Assembly: GCA_012934845.2 (NCBI GenBank)
Contig: WNNJ02002689.1
Location: 1 to 64,000 of the forward strand
Direction of reading: 5' to 3'
Source of the DNA: Pomphorhynchus laevis
Lineage: Eukaryota; Acanthocephala; Palaeacanthocephala; Echinorhynchida; Pomphorhynchidae
Length of the DNA: 64,000 nucleotides
Both the position numbers and the translations under genes were made by a program. The notes under the pieces are model-generated. The model was given only the letters and a program-made list of their open reading frames with translations, ran no database searches and was not told where the DNA came from. The stretch's first letter is position 1, and every line of letters starts with the position of its first letter. Shown here piece by piece: positions 19,071 to 28,744 of the stretch.

Positions 19071-21890
19071 ACTTATCGAGCTGAATTAGAACGGTATTAA
19101 CCTCGCATTTAGTGGTATTAACACATATATCGCAATTCTGTCAGTCATTTTCAACTTATCGTAAACTGGATTATTGTAATGGTAAGATCGCCATTTTTAT
19201 TTTATCAGGATAAAATAAAAATCTCACTGTCTTTTATTAAATTTTGGACAAAATAAAAATGGAAATCTTTTACAGTTTGTTCTAAATTAAATCATTGAAC
19301 GAGAAAGAATGTCAATGGATATATCGAACTCTTAAGAGTTAATTTTTCGAAAAGACAAAATCAGTACAGCACCTTTTCATTTTTTCAATATTTTGGCGAA
19401 TCGTTATTTTAGCTATGAACAAATTTATATATAAGAATATTTATGATTTGTGAATAATCGCATATGGGTATTGATATTATTTGTGCATTAAATTCTTGGT
19501 TATTTAAAAGTCAAAATATTTATATGGGAATACTAATTGAAGAAAAGACTCGCCATCAATCTTCAAGTAAAAGAAATAAATGGCTAATCATTATTTTGTA
19601 TTATGTTTCTTGTTATAAAAAATTACTATCTAAACAGTTTCGATTGTCATTGAAACGAATCCTAATTTGTAATCCTAATTTGATTAGGATTAATTTGATT
19701 AGCTTGAATCCTAATTTGTAGTAATATTATTTGTTGCAAAATATTTCTGCGTATCGTAATCGTCAGGTAAAAACAAAATTATAACTGATCTATTATTGCT
19801 TCTATCTTTAATGCGCAAATATCGAGATCCCAATTATTAGTTCATATTAGTGTCATAGGGTGATTAGTCTGTGTTCACAGATTGAATAATCACATTTTAT
19901 GGTCAATTTGAGAATTTATGAAGAGTTGACTCAATGCTCATAAAATAGTTGTGTCTGCGTATTAATTAAGACGAAGCGAGTTTTGAACTATTAATCTAGC
20001 CAATTCTATGTTTTACCTTATATCTATTTATTGTAAAAATCCTTGAAAATATTTCACTATTTTTTATGTCCATTAATGAGGCAGTTTCAAAGCTGATTTA
20101 ATTTTATCACAACTGTTATAATTTCGTTAATAGTAAAGTGTAGATGAGATTTGTTTTAATTTCGGTCAGTAAAATGTAGATGATCTTATATATATTTTGC
20201 ATATAAATGGTGTTGTATATCCACTTAAAGTTGTGTACGTCTTCTTTGCAATAGCTAACAATTGTCTTTAAAAATAATTTAGTTTTCTAACTGAATTTGA
20301 TTATATCGGATATCATAAACTAACATGTCACATATTACATGTGATATTTAAATGAATAGAAAATCCGAAACCACATATTTTTTCTTTGAAATAGCAAATG
20401 TGTCGTCTACGTATCGTTTGTAGGCCAAGCTATCCTACTTTACAAACTTAATGGACACTGTATTATTAAAAGAAAATTTAAACTGCTAAGTTTAATTTTT
20501 TTATTTTAGTGTTTTTATGAAACATAAGAATCAATAATATAATTTGTGTAAGATGTAGATTTTGAATTAGATAGTGATATAACGTCAATACAAATAAATC
20601 ATTATTCGGCCCCACTTATGCCTTGAACTAAAGGATCAGAATGAAACATGTCAATAATTAGTCATGAATGTTTCTGCTGAAAAAATCAATGTGAGATTAC
20701 ATCGTTACATCATAGATTTGTTGAAATAGTGTGAATTAAACTATAAAACTCAAGTTTGAAGGGTAATTCTACTGACTGGCTTTACACATTCAAATCACGT
20801 CAGAGTATTTTTATTCTTGCATTTTTCTTTCTTATAAATAACAATAATCGTAGTGTTTTACGATTTATTGTGTCCATACAAGAACCAAATGCCACAATAG
20901 TAAAATTTTAATTTATAATTAATATTTAAATGTTAATAAAATTCTAATCTGTTAAATTTTAACTATTTATAGATTAACTAATTAATATGTTTATTAACTT
21001 TAATTTAAATAAATTATTGTTAATTTGTAAATAAACAACAAATAGTTAATAGCTACCATATAATTTAAATTAATCCAAATTTAATATAAACTTGAAATCA
21101 GTATTTACTTGCTTGTAAATTTGATTACCGTCGTTTGATATGATCCCGAATATATCGAAAATCCGGGATTATTATATCATTTCGAACATATTTAATCTAA
21201 ATGAATTTAAGAGAATTTTATAAATTGTGATAATTAGTAAAAATAAAATAATTAGTAGAAAATTGTATTTTAATTAGAGCTTAAAATACAAAAGCTAATT
21301 ATCATCATTTCCAAAATTGTAGTTAGGGATTAAGCAATTAATTGAATTTAGATTAACAGGTTAATCTAAAAGTTTATATATTAACGTTTTTTGTTGTTGT
21401 ATGACTATCGCCAATGGGACTATCGTTCGTGTGTGATCAGTTCACAAGATTGCTGAAAAATCAAAGCATCTTTTTTAATCGTATTTACATCTTTTTTCTG
21501 CTTAGGCCGAAATAAGATGTAAAAAACAATGTTTATTAATAAGCAAATTAGTCATAAATTTAGCAAAACATATTAATTTTGATTCTCCAATTTAAAATAT
21601 TATGTAATCTTGATAATTAATAAACGATTTATTTAAATTAATTTTGATTTTGCAGTTAATATTTTTTTATTTAAAAAATATAGGCCGTGTGTAAGAGCTA
21701 TAAATCTATAATGCAGATAGTTGGTGTAAATTATTAATAAATTATTACCTATCGTAATCTTACGATAAAATCTTACGATAATCGTACGATTTCTAATTTC
21801 ACTCTTAAACCTTTCACACATAAATTTAAATATCCGTCACATATCAATTTTCATAAATTAAATTTATAAAATTTATAATTTGCTATTATT
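19071..21890. other. AT-rich DNA without recognised gene
   Basis: Short open frames only (for example 19464-19721, 85 codons, ending in repeated NPNL-type residues that come from a local TCCTAATTTG repeat). A block near 19530-19600 (ATTGAAGAAAA(G/T)ACTC.CCATCAATCTTC) repeats 18797-18830. I see no gene. Confidence 0.5.
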
Positions 21891-22373
21891 TATAATAGCA
21901 AACCTGGCCAGAAGAATTTCGATGAAATAAGTATTGATAATGCAGGGGCATTCACTACTAGTCGCTTAATACTGCTGGATAAAAAATCAGGAGTGCGTCC
22001 TATTAGTATCGGCGAGGTATCTAGACGGATAATCGCCAAAACAATTATATCGACTGTGTCTGATGATATTACTAATATTGGAGGTTCGATCCAATTGTGT
22101 TCAGCTCAACGATGTGGGGTTGAGGCTGCAGTGCACTCTATCACAAGCTTATTCACTCGTCAAGCGAAAAATGTGTGCTTCAAGTTGACGCGAGTAACGC
22201 ATTCAATGCAATTAATCGTCAACTCGTATTAACAAATATCAAATTTACATGCCCATCCTTACTCACTGTGCTCTAAAACTGCTATCAGAAAAATCCCATT
22301 CTTTCAGTCAAAGAGGAGATAATCTTCGCCAAGGAAGGCTTCACGCAGGGTGATCCCCTAGCAATGGCGGCTT

Positions 22374-22796
22374 TTGCTGCTGCGTCCATACCGCTTATTC
22401 GAGATCTACAAAAATGCTACCTCTGTGATACATCGATGGTATGCAGACGACGCATGCTGCCTGGGAACGGCTACTGACTTGCTAAAAGTATGGAAAAGAT
22501 TGCTTCAAGTTGAACCCGATTATGGCTTCAATGCAAACGTGATAAAATGTAGATTACTGGTGCATTCAGAGGAATTAACCAATGCAAGACAGATATTTGA
22601 AGGTACTGGTCTCACAATCACGGATGAAAGAATTACGGTGTTGGATTCACCTTGTGGCAGGGAGAACTATATAGTAAACGAAATCAAATCGAAAATAATC
22701 AAGTGGGTTACTATGGTTAAACACTTGTCTGCGATTGCTAAAGTTGATGCCCATTTGGTTTACTCTGTGTTTGTATACGCAGTGCAACGCAAATGA
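22374..22796 (+). pseudogene. RT palm-thumb fragment with WYADDA motif
   Basis: 140 codons open. HRWYADDACCLG holds the catalytic aspartate pair; GFNANVIKCRLLVHSEE follows as the NxxKxxL motif that binds the primer end in this RT family. The preceding TQGDPLAM lies just upstream in another frame. A relic, not a working gene. Confidence 0.65.
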
Positions 22797-23383
22797 AACT
22801 ACATAATGCGTACATGTCGCACTGTTCCAGCATGGTTCGAACCATTGTACCTTGCCATCTCTAGCAACTTATTACCCGAATTGACCGGTCAAAGAACATT
22901 GGAAGATGGCTTAACATCAGTCTGCTTCCTACCTACCAGATGTGAAGGGTTAGGATTTCTAAACCCAATAGAAAACGCGGAAGCCGAATATTCCTGATCC
23001 ACACGGATGTGGGAACCATTTGAGAGTGCATACACTGGCACAGAACTGAGAACTTTACAGAGCCACGTTGCTCGGCAGATATCAGTTGAGAAAAACAAGT
23101 ATCTGCGTACAAATTACAGACAGTTGCTGCTTTCTTAGATAGATTTAAGTCGCATTTGCTCACATTCGCATCTGAAAGTGGCGCGTCCTTGTGGCTCAAT
23201 GCTTTCAATGCAACAAATACTTGCAATAGACTGAACACTCAAGAATTCCACGACGCAATTTCTGCCCGCTATGGATTGGAACTGGTTAAGTATCCAGCTC
23301 GCTGTGCATGAGGCTCCGTTTTCAATGTATACCATGCACTACCGTGTCGCACCGGAGGAACTACAATAATTCGGCACGATATA

Positions 23384-23912
23384 ATGAGAAATTTGATTGT
23401 AAATAAGCTTGAAAAGGTGTGTAAAGACATGTCAATAGAACCACAGCCACGGCCTGTTCAAATTAATTGTCGATTCTCCAACACTACCTTGCAGAGACCC
23501 TTGTGCGAGGTCCGAAATTGCTTGCCGGTTTCTTTTCGGAGGCTCGATGGTGCGATCCTTTTTGGATATATGTGTTTTCAACCCAATGGCGTCATCGTGC
23601 TCTCACATGGCCCCGACCATCAGTCACGCATATCACTCTACAAGGAAGTTCGAAAAGTATGGACAACACATTGCTGAAGTTGAAAGAGCAACTTTCATTC
23701 CCGTGATATTTTCAACAAGCGGGCGCATTGGAGCAGAAGCACATCAATTGTTGAGGTGGATTGCAGCCAATTCTTCTACTTCATTGAAGTTGCCATACTC
23801 CGAGAGTGTCCGACGCATTCGCTCAGATATAAGTTTAACTCTTGCGTCCGCTGCCTCAATGTGTATACGAGCGACAAGAATGTCAGTTAGAAGCCAAACA
23901 GCAAGTAGGTGA
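23384..23912 (+). pseudogene. C-terminal endonuclease-like region of the same element
   Basis: Overlapping frames read VNKLEKVCKDMSIEPQPRP, LDICVFNPMASSCSHMAP and SFIPVIFSTSGRIGAEAHQL, then RRIRSDISLTLASAASMCIR. They match, in order, the segments (L..VC.DV.IEP, FDVRVFNP, F.PLV.S..GG.G.A) I recall from full-length members of this family. Assignment of nuclease activity is inference. Confidence 0.5.
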
Positions 23913-24125
23913 TGTATGAACGTGAACGATTGCCTCATAAAGCACGACGAAGAGAACTGCTCGTATCCTACAGGCGTCCACTTCAGAAGTATGAAAGAAC
24001 ACGAATTTGATGTATTACTTAGTTTTCTGTTTTTGTTTATTATTATTTATAATTACTTCTTATTTATTATTTAATTATTTAAATTTTATTTAGCATTATT
24101 TTTTAATTTATAAATAATATAAAAT

Positions 24126-24410
24126 ACGTAGACTCAGTTAGCTGATTTAATTATCTACATTATCAGCACACCCTATGACTATGCACACTTTAAATTTCAT
24201 TTTAAAATTTAAACATTATGTAAATTATATAAAATCTCATATAATTATTTATTATTTATAATTATTTATTTTTATTTTTAATTATATATAATATAAAATA
24301 CGTAGACTCAGTTAAATGATCTGATAATGAAGGGTCAAAAAACTATAATTATAAAATTTCCAGATCGAGCCGGTAAGTCTACGTATAAAATACGTAGACT
24401 AGATGATCTG
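24126..24410. repeat. Cluster of ACGTAGACTCAG motifs
   Basis: Three occurrences, at 24126, 24300 and about 24384 (diverged), each preceded by TAAAAT and followed by GATNTGAT-like sequence. AGTCTACGTATAAAATACGTAGACT around 24377-24401 is a short palindrome. Probably nested ends of the interspersed repeat family. Confidence 0.55.
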
Positions 24411-24477
24411 ATTCGTATAAATAGAAAAATTTGGAAGCAATAAAACCTAGAATTGTTCAGTTGTGAACTTTTCTAAA

Positions 24478-24541
24478 ATCAAAGCGCGATTGTTCGAAAT
24501 GTTTTGATCAAAGCGCGATTGTTCGAAATGTTTTGATCAAT
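24478..24541. repeat. Perfect tandem duplication, about 30 bp
   Basis: TCAAAGCGCGATTGTTCGAA followed by ATGTTTTGA occurs twice in direct succession, so the duplication is recent or slippage-derived. Confidence 0.85.
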
Positions 24542-24594
24542 TTTATTTTCAACTTTTTCGTATCTTGCTTCAATATTTGAATTGCATTTCATAT

Positions 24595-24930
24595 AAAATC
24601 ACATAGTTGCAAATCAAATCAGATAACTATGTTTACTATTTTTATTTTTATGCTATAAATAAATTAAAAATAATGATAAATAATAAATAAGATCTTATAC
24701 AATTTAGAAACAATTAAGATTTATATCAAGTTAAAATTTCAATTTAAAATAAAAGTCAATTTTTACGAATTGACTAATAAATAACGGACGATGTATAAGA
24801 ATGAGGATTAAAGGTCATCAGGATGAACTGCTATATTATCAGGTTTCTACCCCTATTTCTCGACCCAACATAGAAGCGGGGCCAAATACATCTAATGACG
24901 TATATCCTCTGGTGAAATTTGATTATAGTA
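24595..24930 (+). repeat. Interspersed repeat family, third copy
   Basis: Aligns with 6395-6705 over its length: TATATCAAGTTAAAATTT, GAATTGACTAATAAATAACG, GACGATGTATAAGAATGAGG, GGTCATCAGGATGAACTGCT, ATCAGGTTTC and CCCAACATAGAAGCGGGGCC. Confidence 0.65.
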
Positions 24931-25186
24931 ACAGATCTTCGTTATCGATGATTTACGATGACATCGTGATAGACCTTTGTTGGTTGTAACTATAATCGAA
25001 AATGCAAAAACCATCAAGCTAACATGACGAGTATACTCTTCAAAATCACATTTGCAACAGTTCTGTAATGCTATTAATAATATTAGTACCAAAGATCTAG
25101 CAATTCCAAACTTAAAGGAGACAGAAAAATTGGTACTTGAGAAAATATTATGCTTGTTTGATAAGATATCATCGTTGACTTTATCT

Positions 25187-25490
25187 GCATTACACAAAAG
25201 TGTCCGAATCCTATACAATTGTGCGGTATATTTGGTATAGAGAAAATCGTGAGTATTGTAAAGTAAAATGTGGATTGAGAAAATCGAAAATATCCACCCT
25301 AACCACCATCATTCACACTGCTTTGATATCAGATTTTAGGTGAATAGATAAGGCTTAAAGCGCTCTTCTGTTTTAAAACTTTTCTGAAGAGTATCGTTAT
25401 TAATTTTGTCCAAGTTAAATAACTGTTTAAGATTTTATTAAAGCTTTTTACCGCACAATTGTATAGGATGCGGACACTTTTGTGTAATGC
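25187..25490. mobile_element. MITE-like element with 42-bp terminal inverted repeats
   Basis: GCATTACACAAAAGTGTCCG at 25187 is the exact inverse of the sequence ending at 25490. The two 42-bp arms differ by only one or two bases and enclose about 220 bp with no coding potential. The ACAAAAGTGTCCG-type end resembles Tc1-like termini. Total 304 bp. No clear target duplication seen. Confidence 0.7.
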
Positions 25491-25924
25491 ACATTAAATA
25501 AATAAAATATATTATACATATTAAAAATACTATCTTAAAAAAGCATATACCTCTATTTGACATTTTATTTTTATCAATGCTTTTATTATTTGGTTAATAT
25601 CCTTTTTGAATATCATTGATATGCAAGGAGACCAACTGGGTCGTTAAAATATTGTCAATATTAAAAGGCATTCCCGACAAATAAAAATTTGAAATATTCT
25701 CTTTGGATATTTCGACACCACGTTGATATCATTTTCAAGAATCTGAGAAATACAAGAATGCATTTTGTATTATACAGCGAAGTTGGAAATCGTTATGATT
25801 GTTTGAATTCGGTTGCAACGTTTAACTGTGGTTTCAATTTCAATTCCAACTTAAATTTCAATACTAATAGTTTATTCGCCCGTTTTTTCATGTGTTTTTT
25901 CATGTTTTTCATGCGTATACACTG

Positions 25925-25985
25925 TATTGCTGCAACTGATGAGGCTTCTCAAAGCCTAAACGGTACGCCGTCTTGCAGTGTAGAA
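25925..25985 (+). ncRNA. Hammerhead ribozyme, RZ-C unit 1 (core change)
   Basis: CUGAUGA 25936-25942. Stem I CUGCAA (25930-25935) pairs perfectly with UUGCAG (25973-25978). Stem III ACGG-UACG-CCGU is present. The core GAAA reads UAAA, so this copy should be inactive or very slow although its stem I is better than in unit 2. Confidence 0.7.
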
Positions 25986-26269
25986 GCATAAAATTCTCTA
26001 TATATAGAGAAAAGCAGATAGGTGTAATAGACAGTCCTGGTTGAATCAAACCTTTAATTTATTTATTGGTCCTGCGAGGATCCCAGGCGGCGGTGCTGTT
26101 TCCTTTGTAATCTATTATATTGGTCATTTAGTGATCACGCCGATGTCTATTACACTATAAAGAATTCATTGCATTGACTTCGAAAGCGCAAGCTACGTCA
26201 TGTAATTAGCATATAGTTAATTCTTTCTGCTTTAATCTATATATAGTATGTTTTTCATGTGAAAACACT

Positions 26270-26332
26270 GTATTGTTGCAACTGATGAGGCTTCTCAAAG
26301 CCGAAACGGTACGCCGTCTTGCAGTGTAGAAG
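26270..26332 (+). ncRNA. Hammerhead ribozyme, RZ-C unit 2 (complete)
   Basis: The best ribozyme in the window. CUGAUGA 26282-26288, GAAA 26303-26306. Stem I is UUGCAA (26276-26281) with UUGCAG (26319-26324), one wobble. Stem II is GGCUU/AAGCC (five pairs) around CUCA. Stem III is ACGG/CCGU (four pairs) closed by a UACG tetraloop. Cleavage expected after GUC at 26316-26318. All three stems are intramolecular, so no dimer is needed. Confidence 0.88.
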
Positions 26333-26754
26333 CATGAAATTCTCTATATATAGAGAAAAGCAGATAGGTGTAATAGACAGTCCTGGTTGAATCAAACCTT
26401 TAATTTATTTATTGGTCCTGCGAGGATCCTAGGCGGCGGTGCTGTTTCCTTTGTCATATATATATTCAAAAGGCGAAGAGTCGGTAGTCAGCCTTCTGAC
26501 GAGCCCGGGGCTACCAACATGTGGCAAAAAGCGGGTAAAACGAAAACGGCTGTGGCAATGGCGCCGTTAGTAGTCAGGGTGTATGGAATTGTATATCATA
26601 AAGTAAGGATTCCGTAGCTGGTTTTCAAAGCGAAAGTCACCTTGTGTGAACTAGCAACTATTCAATATATACATATATCACTATGTTTATATTGTCACTA
26701 CTAATAAATAGAACCGAATTATTCTTGCATTATTCAAAGTCGCTACGTATGCAC

Positions 26755-26965
26755 AGTCATCCTATGTGTGACGACAAACTTCACAACGGTATACGCGTTT
26801 CGCTCTAACCAAGCTCATCAGTACCGTGACTTCTATAATCATCGATATGCACCTTAACACACGCTTAAACCGTGGTTAAAGCTCGAAAAACAGAACTACC
26901 CTTAATCTGAATCATCGGAGGAAATTTAGCATAAGCGCTATGCATGGCAGTGACTATTACAGTTT
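26755..26965 (-). repeat. Hammerhead repeat RZ-A, copy 2
   Basis: Reverse complement of 17560-17770 with few differences, so the two copies are still close in sequence about 9 kb apart and in opposite orientation. Followed by the shared ACCATGCATCAGG block. Confidence 0.75.
26786..26827 (-). ncRNA. Hammerhead ribozyme, RZ-A copy 2
   Basis: Minus strand: CUGAUGA 26821-26815, GAAA 26801-26798, stem II GCUU/GAGC around GGUUA, stem I ACGGUA/UACCGU (26827-26822 with 26791-26786), self-complementary ACGCGU and GUA cleavage triplet (26794-26792). The only change from copy 1 inside the motif is in the stem II loop. Confidence 0.8.
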
Positions 26966-26967
26966 AA

Positions 26968-27028
26968 CCATGCATCAGGCACTAAATTCTTTTTAATAGT
27001 AATGCTGTTTAACAGGGACACTTAAAAG
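26968..27028 (+). repeat. Shared block ACCATGCATCAGGCACTAAA, copy 2
   Basis: Same as 17490-17550. Its right part is also the outer end of the inverted repeat below. Confidence 0.75.
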
Positions 27029-27399
27029 TGTGCAAATATATCAAATATAATTTGTTGTTACACCTGTCCTGGGACACTCACTGGTGTACTCATAAATATA
27101 TCACTATGTTTTCATCATGAAGAGGCATAAACACTAGGCAGCATTCTATATATCATCATCAAACTAAGAAATAGAACCGAATTATTCTTGCATTAGACTA
27201 AGAATTCTTAGACTAAGAATTCAATTTCTTAGTCTGATGAGGATATATAGAATGCTGCCTGGTGTTTATGCCTCTTCACGATGAAAACATAGTGATATAT
27301 TTATGAGTACACAAGTGAGTGTCCCAGGGCAGGTGTAACAACAAATTATATTTGATATATTTGCACACTTTTAAGTGTCCCTGTTAAACAGCATTACTA
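26997..27399. repeat. Long inverted repeat 1, 176-bp arms
   Basis: Arms 26997-27172 and 27224-27399 are equal in length and nearly identical; the 51-bp spacer contains AAGAATTCTTAGACTAAGAA, itself partly palindromic. No coding capacity. As RNA it would be a long hairpin. The arm carries CTGATGAGG near 27234 but no GAAA in the right place. Confidence 0.85.
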
Positions 27400-27522
27400 T
27401 TCAGCATTGCTGAATTGTCGTTGCACTCGTTGGATCCTTAATGGATACGGCATGTATAATAGTAGTGCACAGATGTGCTGAGTAAACAACGGTCCAGGAT
27501 TTCTTACGAAATACGGCATTTA

Positions 27523-27896
27523 TACTAAATGGTGTTGCTTGATAGACTGGACTTCGATTCACGACTTTCAATCACCATGTCACTTCTAGACGACCACTTC
27601 AGCATCGAAATGATGAGTACCCGGCAACACTCATCAGTAGAATGAGGTACACACAACCTCATTTGAGGTTGTGTGTACCTCATTTGAGGCTGTGCGAATG
27701 AGGTACACACAGAACGTCGGAAACGCCTGTATTCACAATGTCACACAGGCAACCGAAACGACCAGTGTGTACCTCATTCTATTAATGAGTGTTGCCAGGT
27801 ACTCATCATTTCGATGCTGAAGTGGTCGTCTAGAAGTGACATGGTGACTGAAAGTCGTGAATCGAAGTCCAGTCTATCAAGCAACATCATTTAGTA
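27523..27896. repeat. Long inverted repeat 2, 132-bp arms
   Basis: Arms 27523-27654 and 27765-27896, equal in length with a handful of mismatches (for example GGTGTTGC/GCAACATC). The spacer contains further copies of GAATGAGGTACACACA in both orientations. No gene. Confidence 0.85.
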
Positions 27897-27935
27897 TATA
27901 TATTAGTTTAAAGAAATACAAGGAATATATATATC

Positions 27936-27987
<52 letters not shown>
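27936..27987. repeat. (AT)n microsatellite
   Basis: About 24 uninterrupted AT units. Confidence 0.95.
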
Positions 27988-27991
<4 letters not shown>

Positions 27992-28071
27992 GACTACCTT
28001 CTGCATTGCGAAGGGGTAATGAACCGTCCTCTGGGATCCTTACTGCTAACGGATTCAATTGCATAATATAA

Positions 28072-28273
28072 ATATTAAAGACAGAACCAGAATGCTTATA
28101 TTTTTTAATCGAATTCAAATAACGTTTTCGAGCTTACTGCTCTTCTTCAGTTTTACTGAAGAAGTATAACTGAAGTACTGCTCTTCTAGTAAAACTGAAG
28201 AATAGCAGTAAGCTCGAAAACGTTATTTGAATTCGATTTAAAAATATAAGCATTCTGGTTCTGTCTTTAATAT
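28072..28273. repeat. Long inverted repeat 3, about 86-bp arms
   Basis: Symmetric about 28172/28173. Left arm ends near 28157, right begins near 28188. Arms contain ACAGAACCAGAATGCTTATA and AACGTTTTCGAGCTTACTGC with their complements. Confidence 0.85.
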
Positions 28274-28593
28274 ATATGTATATATGTATGCACATATATA
28301 AATAAATATATATATTCGTATGTATTTAGCATCATTGCTTTTACTTCTGAGGCTATTTGGATTGCTCTCTATTCGATTAATCTTCAGTTTTAATCTAGTA
28401 AAACTGAAGAATAGCAGTAAGCTCGAAAACGTTATTTGAATTCGATTTAAAAATATAAGCATTCTGGTTCTGTCTTTAATATATATATGCATATATGTAT
28501 GCACATATATAAATAAATATATATATTCGTATGTATTTAGCATCATTGCTTTTACTTCTGAGGCTATTTGGATTGCTCTCTATTCGATTAATC
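28184..28593 (+). repeat. Tandem duplication, about 210-bp unit
   Basis: 28184-28382 recurs at 28393-28593 with an offset of 209 (211 after a 2-bp change in the AT tract). The first copy includes the right arm of inverted repeat 3. Each unit holds CUGAAGA, a short AGC/GCU stem and GAAAACGUUA; this is a hammerhead-like order with the self-complementary AACGUU, but stem I is not convincing. Confidence 0.8.
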
Positions 28594-28624
28594 ACACATA
28601 TTCTATTCGAATATGTGTGATTTA
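28587..28624. repeat. Hairpin AATCACACATATT
   Basis: 13-bp arms AATCACACATATT and AATATGTGTGATT around CTATTCG, at the right edge of the tandem duplication. Confidence 0.75.
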
Positions 28625-28744
28625 AAATAGCCGTAATATCGTATATAAAATCGGAATTAGCGAACATCTTTATGTCAATGGAGGTTGAGTACCACGCGTA
28701 CCTTTGTTTATCTTTAGAATCTGATGTATGTATAGGGTTTTTCA

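Larger units (their letters stand above)
21895..24000 (+). mobile_element. Reverse transcriptase-endonuclease retroelement, 5'-truncated
   Basis: Conceptual frames in order: GVRPISIGEVSRRIIAKTII (RT start), QLCSAQRCGVEAAVHSI, EGFTQGDPLAMAAFA, HRWYADDACCLG (catalytic YxDD), a long thumb with LLPELTGQRTLEDG and LPTRCEGLGFLNP, then a C-terminal region with FxxICVFNPMASS and SFIPVIFSTSGRIGAEA. The late D..VFNP portion resembles the restriction-like endonuclease region of a family of RT proteins seen in cnidarians and other invertebrates that I cannot name with certainty. It is broken in several places and lacks its 5' end. Confidence 0.7.
25889..26460 (+). repeat. Hammerhead repeat RZ-C, head-to-tail dimer (346-bp period)
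   Basis: 25889-26107 and 26245-26455 are direct repeats (TTTTTCATG start, TGCGAGGATCC and GGCGGCGGTGCTGTTTCCTT near the end). Cleavage sites are 346 nt apart, the predicted monomer length. After each ribozyme lies TTCTCTATATATAGAGAA, a perfect 18-bp palindrome. The units are almost identical after the ribozyme, so this is a young duplication. Confidence 0.8.

Noticed and set aside
27224-27320. CTGATGAGG inside inverted repeat 1 as a ribozyme core
   Set aside because: No GAAA at a stem II distance; the later GATGAAAAC lies beyond a long unpaired stretch.
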